From contig DUCC01000011.1 in NCBI GenBank assembly GCA_012959995.1, positions 1 through 64,000 of the forward strand: a stretch of 64,000 nt of DNA, read 5' to 3'. The notes beneath the pieces were generated by a model that saw nothing but the letters and a program-made list of their open reading frames with translations, searched no databases and was not told the origin of the DNA. Shown here in pieces: positions 56,604 to 64,000 of the stretch. Each line of letters starts with the position of its first letter. Positions within the stretch are counted from its first letter, which is position 1. This DNA is from Acidimicrobiia bacterium. GTDB taxonomy: Bacteria > Actinomycetota > Acidimicrobiia > Acidimicrobiales > MedAcidi-G1. The position numbers were made by a program, and so were the translations under genes.

Positions 56604-57128
56604 ATGTCTGACGAAATCGATACTCAATACCGTCGCAAAGTTGGCGAGCGTATTCGAGTGATCCGCCGCCAGCAGCGGCTTTCTTTACACGAGGTTGAAG
56701 CACGTTCGGAAGCTGAATTCAAAGCGTCAGTGTTGGGGGCTTACGAGCGAGGTGAACGAGCCATCTCCGTTCCTCGCTTACAACGCTTGGCCCGTTTCTA
56801 TAGCGTGCCGGTAGATCAACTATTGCCCTTAGAGGGCGAAACAGATCTCGGCATTTCCGCACCCATTGAAGTAGCTCCCGTCTGGGTGCCGGGGCAAAAA
56901 ATAATCATGGACCTCACCCGACTGACCAAAGCAACCGGGCCAGAAGCCGAAATGATTAACCGCTACCTCACCATCATCCAAGTCAAACGCCAAGACTTCA
57001 ACGGAAGAGTTCTGACCATTCGAGGCGATGACCTACAAGCCTTAGCAGCCATTTTGGGAACCACCGTAGAGGCCGCCGCCCCACGACTAGACGAACTGGG
57101 CTTGCTTTATCACCCAGCTGCCGCCTAA
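56604..57128 (+). CDS. bldD: BldD-like transcriptional regulator
   Basis: 174 aa. XRE helix-turn-helix at about 10-72 (RRKVGERIRVIRRQQRLSLHEVE...VLGAYERGERAISVPRLQ), very close in layout to Streptomyces BldD. The C-terminal domain keeps the c-di-GMP ligand signature RxD-X8-RxxD: R129-Q-D131, eight residues, R140-G-D-D143. In Streptomyces, four c-di-GMP molecules dimerise BldD through this motif. The 216 nt upstream hold no gene and may form a long leader; AGGAAG lies about 11 nt before ATG 56604. Confidence 0.88.
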   Translation: MSDEIDTQYRRKVGERIRVIRRQQRLSLHEVEARSEAEFKASVLGAYERGERAISVPRLQRLARFYSVPVDQLLPLEGETDLGISAPIEVAPVWVPGQKIIMDLTRLTKATGPEAEMINRYLTIIQVKRQDFNGRVLTIRGDDLQALAAILGTTVEAAAPRLDELGLLYHPAAA

Positions 57129-57146
57129 CCCGCAAGACAGAGAAGG

Positions 57147-57152
57147 TAAACT
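57147..57152 (+). promoter_or_regulatory. -10 box, leaderless secA
   Basis: TAAACT, eight nt before ATG 57161. Confidence 0.5.
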
Positions 57153-57160
57153 CAGCCACT

Positions 57161-59851
<2,691 letters not shown>

Positions 59852-59854
59852 ACC

Positions 59855-60958
59855 ATGGAAGATTTCACCGAACCCCTCGGTGCACTGCGGGTGCGCCTTG
59901 ACGAAGCAGACAAGTATTTACATATTAGTGAACAAAGCGAAAGCCGGCAAACGTTAGAAGCCGAAATGGCTGACCCGGATTTATGGAACGACCAAAACCG
60001 GGGCCGCCAAGTACAAAAAGATCTGGCCGCCGTGGTGGAAGACCTCGACCTTTTCGCCAGCCTCAGCGAAGCTATAGAGGAAGCAGAGACCCTGGCCCTC
60101 ATGGCGACCGAAGAAGAAGACGCATCTCTCGACGAAGAAATAAAAACAACGGTGGCCGATCTTCAAGAGCGTTTTTCGGCTCTGGAGTTACGTTCGCTTT
60201 TCTCAGGGGAATACGATGAGAGTGACGCCGTATGCCACATACAGTCCGGGGCCGGGGGCACCGATGCCCAGGACTGGGCCGAAATGCTTTTACGCATGTA
60301 CTCTCGTTGGGCAGAAAAACGCGGCTTCAGTATTGAGCTAGAGTCCTACTCCGAGGGCACCGAGGCCGGCTTGTCTTCTGTGGAATTCATTGTGCGGGGG
60401 CGGCATGCCTTTGGTCTACTCCAAGGAGAACGCGGGGTACATCGGCTGGTGCGCATCTCGCCCTTCAATAAAGAATCGAAACGGCAAACGGCCTTCGCCT
60501 CGCTCTACGTGGTGCCGTTTTTTGAAGCGGTCACCGATCAAGTAGAAATTGACGAAGGCGACCTCCGCATTGATACTTTCCGGGCCTCGGGGGCCGGTGG
60601 CCAGCACATCAACGTCACCGACTCAGCGGTACGCATCACCCACCTTCCCACCGGGGTGGTTACCTCGTGTCAAAATGAACGCAGCCAACACCAAAATAAA
60701 GACCGAGCTATGCAAATGTTGGCCGCCAAACTTCTCGACCTTGAGCGGCAAAAACGTAACGAAGAGATGGCAGCCCTCGGGGGAGAACAACGCAACGTCG
60801 ATTTCGGTAGCCAAATACGCTCCTACGTTTTGCATCCCTATCAAATGGTCAAAGATTTGCGCACCGAACACGAAATAGGCAACGTAGAAGGAGTACTGGA
60901 CGGCAACCTCGACGGCTTTATGGAGTCCTACCTCCGTTGGGCTCGTGCCGCTAATTAA
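59855..60958 (+). CDS. prfB: Peptide chain release factor 2
   Basis: 367 aa. Recognises UGA/UAA through the SPF tripeptide (RISPFNKES) and hydrolyses peptidyl-tRNA through GGQ (248-250). The frame is continuous from ATG 59855, with no in-frame UGA near codon 25, so the autoregulatory +1 frameshift of many bacteria is absent. The neighbours secA and ftsEX are typical. Confidence 0.98.
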   Translation: MEDFTEPLGALRVRLDEADKYLHISEQSESRQTLEAEMADPDLWNDQNRGRQVQKDLAAVVEDLDLFASLSEAIEEAETLALMATEEEDASLDEEIKTTVADLQERFSALELRSLFSGEYDESDAVCHIQSGAGGTDAQDWAEMLLRMYSRWAEKRGFSIELESYSEGTEAGLSSVEFIVRGRHAFGLLQGERGVHRLVRISPFNKESKRQTAFASLYVVPFFEAVTDQVEIDEGDLRIDTFRASGAGGQHINVTDSAVRITHLPTGVVTSCQNERSQHQNKDRAMQMLAAKLLDLERQKRNEEMAALGGEQRNVDFGSQIRSYVLHPYQMVKDLRTEHEIGNVEGVLDGNLDGFMESYLRWARAAN

Positions 60959-61000
60959 TCACCCAAGGCCACGCGCCACGATCTGCGGGGTTGGTTCTGG

Positions 61001-61006
61001 TACCGT
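61001..61006 (+). promoter_or_regulatory. -10 box upstream of the ftsE leader ORF
   Basis: TACCGT, seven nt before GTG 61014. Confidence 0.45.
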
Positions 61007-61013
61007 GCCCTTC

Positions 61014-61052
61014 GTGCCTCATCAACAAAACACTGATCTGACCGAATCATGA
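61014..61052 (+). CDS. Putative leaderless leader peptide coupled to ftsE
   Basis: GTG at 61014 lies seven nt after TACCGT, the same geometry as at the leaderless genes here. It opens a 12-codon frame ([12 protein letters not shown]) whose TGA stop overlaps the ftsE ATG as ATGA. The ftsE start has no Shine-Dalgarno (upstream is CTGACCGAATC), so ribosomes that load at the leaderless GTG and terminate at the overlap could re-initiate on ftsE. The peptide shows no charge-run or known attenuator pattern. Entirely inferred from sequence geometry. Confidence 0.4.
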   Translation: MPHQQNTDLTES

Positions 61053-61726
61053 TTCGACTCGAAAATGTCACCAAGGTTTACAAAGGGGACGTGACCGCTC
61101 TACGAGAAGTCTCGGCAGAGATTCAAAGCGGAGAATTTGTCTTTCTGGTCGGTCAATCTGGTTCAGGAAAATCGACCTTTCTTCGGTTGCTTAATCGTGA
61201 AGAAGTGCCCGATTCAGGAAAAATCTGGGTGGCCGGAAAAGACCTCAGCAAGCTTCGATCATGGAGCGTGCCTCATTTCCGTCGCAGCATGGGTTGCGTG
61301 TTCCAGGACTACAAACTTCTGCACAAAAAAACCGTATTTGAAAACGTGGCCTTTGCCTTAGAAGTAATCGGGCAATCTCGCCCGGTCATTCGAAAAAACG
61401 TTCCAGCAATCTTGGACCTGGTCGGGTTGGCGCAAAAGGCTGATCGATTCCCCAACGAACTCTCCGGCGGTGAGCAACAAAGAGTCTCCATCGCTCGAGC
61501 ATTCGCTAACCGCCCAAAAATCATGTTGGCCGATGAACCCACCGGCAACCTTGACCCTTCGACCTCGGTAGGGATAATGAAACTTCTTGACCTCATCAAC
61601 CGCCGAGGAACCACGGTAATCATGGCCACCCACGACCGGAGCATTGTGGACTCCATGCAGCGCCGAGTCATTGAACTCGACCGCGGCGTGGTGGTTCGTG
61701 ATGAATCTCGCGGGATCTACGACTGA
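61049..61726 (+). CDS. ftsE: Cell division ATP-binding protein FtsE
   Basis: 225 aa ABC ATPase. Walker [11 protein letters not shown] (34-43), signature [14 protein letters not shown], Walker [13 protein letters not shown], switch histidine in MATHD. With FtsX it activates peptidoglycan hydrolases at the division site. Start is the ATG inside an ATGA overlap with a 12-codon leader ORF. Confidence 0.97.
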   Translation: MIRLENVTKVYKGDVTALREVSAEIQSGEFVFLVGQSGSGKSTFLRLLNREEVPDSGKIWVAGKDLSKLRSWSVPHFRRSMGCVFQDYKLLHKKTVFENVAFALEVIGQSRPVIRKNVPAILDLVGLAQKADRFPNELSGGEQQRVSIARAFANRPKIMLADEPTGNLDPSTSVGIMKLLDLINRRGTTVIMATHDRSIVDSMQRRVIELDRGVVVRDESRGIYD

Positions 61727-61736
61727 GGGCTGACTT

Positions 61737-62630
61737 ATGTATCGACTTTGGTATTACTTCCGAGAAACCTTTTCTAGTATTTGGCGCAACCTGAGCCTGA
61801 CTATGGCGGCCATCTTCACCGTGGCCATCTCCCTCGCTTTGGTCGGGGCTTCGCTGCTGGTGCGTGAAGGCGCCGAACGGGCTACCGCCCAATTTCAAGA
61901 AGGCGTGGAATTCATAGTCTTCATGAACGCCGACGCCGCCGAAGATCAAGACTTGGCCATACGCGATGTGCTGGACAACAGCCCGGTAATAGCCAGTTAC
62001 ACCTACATTGGTCAAGAAGATGCCTACGAAGAGTTTCGTAACCTCTTTGCCGACAAACCAGATCTCGTAAACAGTGTGTCGCCCGCGGTGATGCCACCCT
62101 CGTATCGCATCGTTCCCTCCGACCCCTCAGCGGCCAACGTCTCAGAGTTGGCCGATCAGTTCGCCAGTCAACCCGGAGTTAAAGAAGTAGCTACGGCCAC
62201 CGAAGCCATCAGGCAAATAGATGACTTCTCAACTCGGGTAAGCCAAGCCCTCTTGGTGGCGGCCGTTGTTCTCGTTGCCGTCTCCGCTTTGCTGATCCTC
62301 AACACAGTATTTACGGCCATTGGCGCTCGTCGCCAAGAAATCGAAGTAATGAAACTGGTGGGAGCCACCAACTGGTTCATCCGCATACCTTTCATGTTGG
62401 AAGGCACCATCCATGGCCTCTTAGGCGCAGCATTGGCTATACCGGCCCTGTTCGTCGTGGATAAACAAGTGTTGGCATTTTTCCAAGAATCTGATGCCGT
62501 TCCGTTGTTTCGCGGCTTCGCCGTCCCCGAAGGCTTCGTGTGGGACACCAGTATCTGGTTGCTGATTATCGGTGGCTCCGTGGGCATGATCGGTTCAGCA
62601 GTAGCCGTAACCCGCTACCTGGACGTCTAA
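61737..62630 (+). CDS. ftsX: Cell division protein FtsX
   Basis: 297 aa. One N-terminal membrane helix (LSLTMAAIFTVAISLALVGASLL), an extracytoplasmic domain (about 45-165) that contacts the hydrolase, and three C-terminal helices including ALLVAAVVLVAVSALLILNT. The last loop motif EIEVMKLVGATNWFIRIPFMLEG is typical of FtsX. Ten nt after ftsE. No hydrolase partner gene follows, which is unusual for actinobacteria. Confidence 0.96.
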   Translation: MYRLWYYFRETFSSIWRNLSLTMAAIFTVAISLALVGASLLVREGAERATAQFQEGVEFIVFMNADAAEDQDLAIRDVLDNSPVIASYTYIGQEDAYEEFRNLFADKPDLVNSVSPAVMPPSYRIVPSDPSAANVSELADQFASQPGVKEVATATEAIRQIDDFSTRVSQALLVAAVVLVAVSALLILNTVFTAIGARRQEIEVMKLVGATNWFIRIPFMLEGTIHGLLGAALAIPALFVVDKQVLAFFQESDAVPLFRGFAVPEGFVWDTSIWLLIIGGSVGMIGSAVAVTRYLDV

Positions 62631-62634
62631 GCAG

Positions 62635-62991
62635 ATGGCCGGACCAACCGGTTCTTCATCCAACGACTGGATCGCCGTAACCAGCGAAGACTTGGCCCCT
62701 GGGCAAATCGTGGAATCGGCAATAGACGGAGAAGACCTGGTGGTATGGCGTACCGCCCAAGGCACCCCCTGCGTAATGGCTGCCCGTTGCCCCCACCAAT
62801 GGTCTCACCTCGCCGGAGAAGGAGCAGTAGAAGGCGAAGAAATCGTTTGCCTCACCCACCACTGGCGGTTTGGCCCCAACGGCGACGGATGGAAAACCAG
62901 CATGGCTGGGCGTCGAGACCGCAAAGGTGATATTGAAGTGTGGCCGTGTCAAGAAAAAAACGGCACTATTTGGATTCGGAGAAAAACATGA
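62635..62991 (+). CDS. Small Rieske [2Fe-2S] protein
   Basis: 118 aa, cytoplasmic (no signal or membrane helix). Cluster ligands C52-x-H54 and C72-x-x-H75 (RCPHQWSHL ... CLTHHWRFG), 17 residues apart, the Rieske pattern of ferredoxins and oxygenase N-termini. Nothing else of an oxygenase is present, so it is probably a stand-alone electron carrier. Four nt after ftsX and joined by ATGA to the methyltransferase that follows; it may serve that enzyme's pathway. The partner oxygenase is not in the window. Confidence 0.88.
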   Translation: MAGPTGSSSNDWIAVTSEDLAPGQIVESAIDGEDLVVWRTAQGTPCVMAARCPHQWSHLAGEGAVEGEEIVCLTHHWRFGPNGDGWKTSMAGRRDRKGDIEVWPCQEKNGTIWIRRKT

Positions 62992-64000
62992 GCACAGAAC
63001 CAGCCCTCGACCCTGACCGGGTAGGCAAATATGTCATTACCGCTTGGGGGTATAAACAAGGCGAAGCGGTCACCTTAATGGTTCACCTCGGGCACCGACT
63101 GGGCCTCTACCAGGCCCTCGACGGGGCCGGACCGGTAACGGCCGCCGAGCTTGCCGAATCTACCGGCTTACATGAACGCTGGCTTTTGGAATGGCTCCGC
63201 AGCCAAGCAGCAGCGCAACTTATGCTCAGCGAAGACGGAGAAACCTTTTTGCTGGAGCCTGAAGCGGCCGCCGTGTTGGCCCGCAGCGAGTCACCAACCT
63301 TCGCTGCCGGTGCTTTTGCGGTGCTGCGCACCCCCGAAGTAGTTGACGGCATCGCTGATGCTTTTCACACCGGCTTAGGGCTGGACTACGACGGTCTGGG
63401 CGATCAGTCAGCTGAACATATCGAAGGAATCTTGGGCCCCATGACCCAAGCGTTATTGCTTCCCACCATTGTTCCCGCTTTAGAAGGCATTGTAGAAAAA
63501 CTAACAGCCGGCGCTCGAGTCATAGACGTGGGGTGCGGGGGAGGCATGGTTATTGACCTCCTCGCCCAGAAGTTCCCGGCCTCCACCTTTGCCGGGTACG
63601 ACCCTTCAGAAGGCGCCATCGCTTTAGCCACCGAACGCTTAAAAGACCACAGCAACGTTGAATTGCATTTGGCCGGAGGCGAAGACCTGCCACCAACCGG
63701 TGATGTCGACTTGATTATTACTTTCGACTGCATTCACGACATGCCCCGCCCTGACCTCACCATGACGGCCATTCGCCAAGCAATAGGTGATGACGGCACC
63801 TGGCTCATCAAAGACATAAAATCTAGCCCTCGGTGGGTAGACAACTTAAAAAACCCAATGTTGGCCATGATGTATGCCACCTCGGTGGGTTCTTGTTTGC
63901 AATCGGCCATGTCGGCTCCCGATGCGGTAGGGCTCGGGACCATGGGGTTCAACCCTAAAATGGCTAAGCAGATGACCGCCGAGGCGGATTTTACTCGTTT
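62988..64000 (+). CDS. SAM-dependent methyltransferase with N-terminal winged helix (partial)
   Basis: Begins at an ATGA overlap with the Rieske gene and runs off the right edge after 337 codons. Residues about 25-100 form a winged-helix dimerisation domain (VTAAELAESTGLHERWLLEWL), as in O-methyltransferases; motif I is RVIDVGCGGGMVIDLL (178-193), followed by the acidic SAM residue in FAGYDPSEGAI. The final part (KNPMLAMMYATSVGSC) is consistent with the substrate-binding helices. Small-molecule methyltransferase; the substrate is unknown. Confidence 0.85.
   Translation, partial: MSTEPALDPDRVGKYVITAWGYKQGEAVTLMVHLGHRLGLYQALDGAGPVTAAELAESTGLHERWLLEWLRSQAAAQLMLSEDGETFLLEPEAAAVLARSESPTFAAGAFAVLRTPEVVDGIADAFHTGLGLDYDGLGDQSAEHIEGILGPMTQALLLPTIVPALEGIVEKLTAGARVIDVGCGGGMVIDLLAQKFPASTFAGYDPSEGAIALATERLKDHSNVELHLAGGEDLPPTGDVDLIITFDCIHDMPRPDLTMTAIRQAIGDDGTWLIKDIKSSPRWVDNLKNPMLAMMYATSVGSCLQSAMSAPDAVGLGTMGFNPKMAKQMTAEADFTR

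Noticed and set aside
59855..60958. Possible programmed frameshift in prfB
   Set aside because: The frame is continuous from the ATG through SPF and GGQ with no early in-frame UGA, so no frameshift is needed.

Overview
The window is a gene-dense chromosomal segment of a high-GC Gram-positive (actinobacterial) genome with a moderate base composition. The actinobacterial assignment rests on a RamB-type regulator beside glyoxylate-shunt genes, a BldD-type regulator, a class II DAHP synthase, a FolP2-type DHPS homologue, a PAC2 protein, and the many genes that appear to be transcribed without a 5' leader. The gene set and moderate GC suggest a free-living, possibly marine, lineage such as Acidimicrobiia; that placement is inference from gene content only. 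I see no rRNA, CRISPR array, prophage, plasmid gene or insertion sequence.

Layout. 1-9.4 kb, mostly minus strand: catabolic genes (Baeyer-Villiger type monooxygenase, isocitrate lyase, malate synthase, acyl-CoA synthetase, MaoC hydratase), a divergent RamB-like regulator and a cyclic-nucleotide-phosphodiesterase-like enzyme. Together they point to growth on fatty acids, ketones or acetate through the glyoxylate shunt. 9.4-12.1 kb: a serine hydrolase, tRNA-Gly and a PLP decarboxylase. 12.2-17.4 kb: protein quality control (tig-clpP-clpX), folC and ndk. 17.5-23.3 kb: the rod-shape and elongation cluster mreBCD-mrdA-rodA. 23.4-33.8 kb: radical SAM protein, its DUF2344 partner, RNase G/E, L21, L27, Obg, ProB and ProA, with murJ inserted on the opposite strand. 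33.8-38.5 kb: a MoxR/VWA pair, DAHP synthase and a short sigma factor. 38.7-42.2 kb: nadD, a degenerate LCP/LytR_C protein, rsfS and an MFS transporter. 42.3-47.7 kb: tRNA-Ala, leuS, PAC2, a phosphotransferase and a thioredoxin-like protein. 47.7-52.3 kb: comEA-comEC, folP2-like, holA and rpsT. 52.4-64 kb: lepA, hrcA-dnaJ, a BldD homologue, secA-prfB, ftsEX, a small Rieske protein and a methyltransferase cut by the window edge.

Expression logic. Within operons genes are joined by ATGA/GTGA or TAATG overlaps. At operon heads a TAnnnT hexamer (mostly TAGnnT) usually lies 5-9 nt before the start codon and no Shine-Dalgarno is present, the arrangement expected for leaderless mRNAs. I used it to revise several starts (murJ, nadD, rsfS, leuS, the MFS gene, the phosphoesterase). 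The most unusual case is a 12-codon leaderless mini-ORF whose stop overlaps the ftsE start. Most of the window is ordinary core genome. The points most worth a second look are that mini-ORF, the leaderless promoter set, a BldD-like c-di-GMP signature, a sigma factor with a shortened region 3, a ComEC without its usual hydrolase domain and a degenerate LCP protein.
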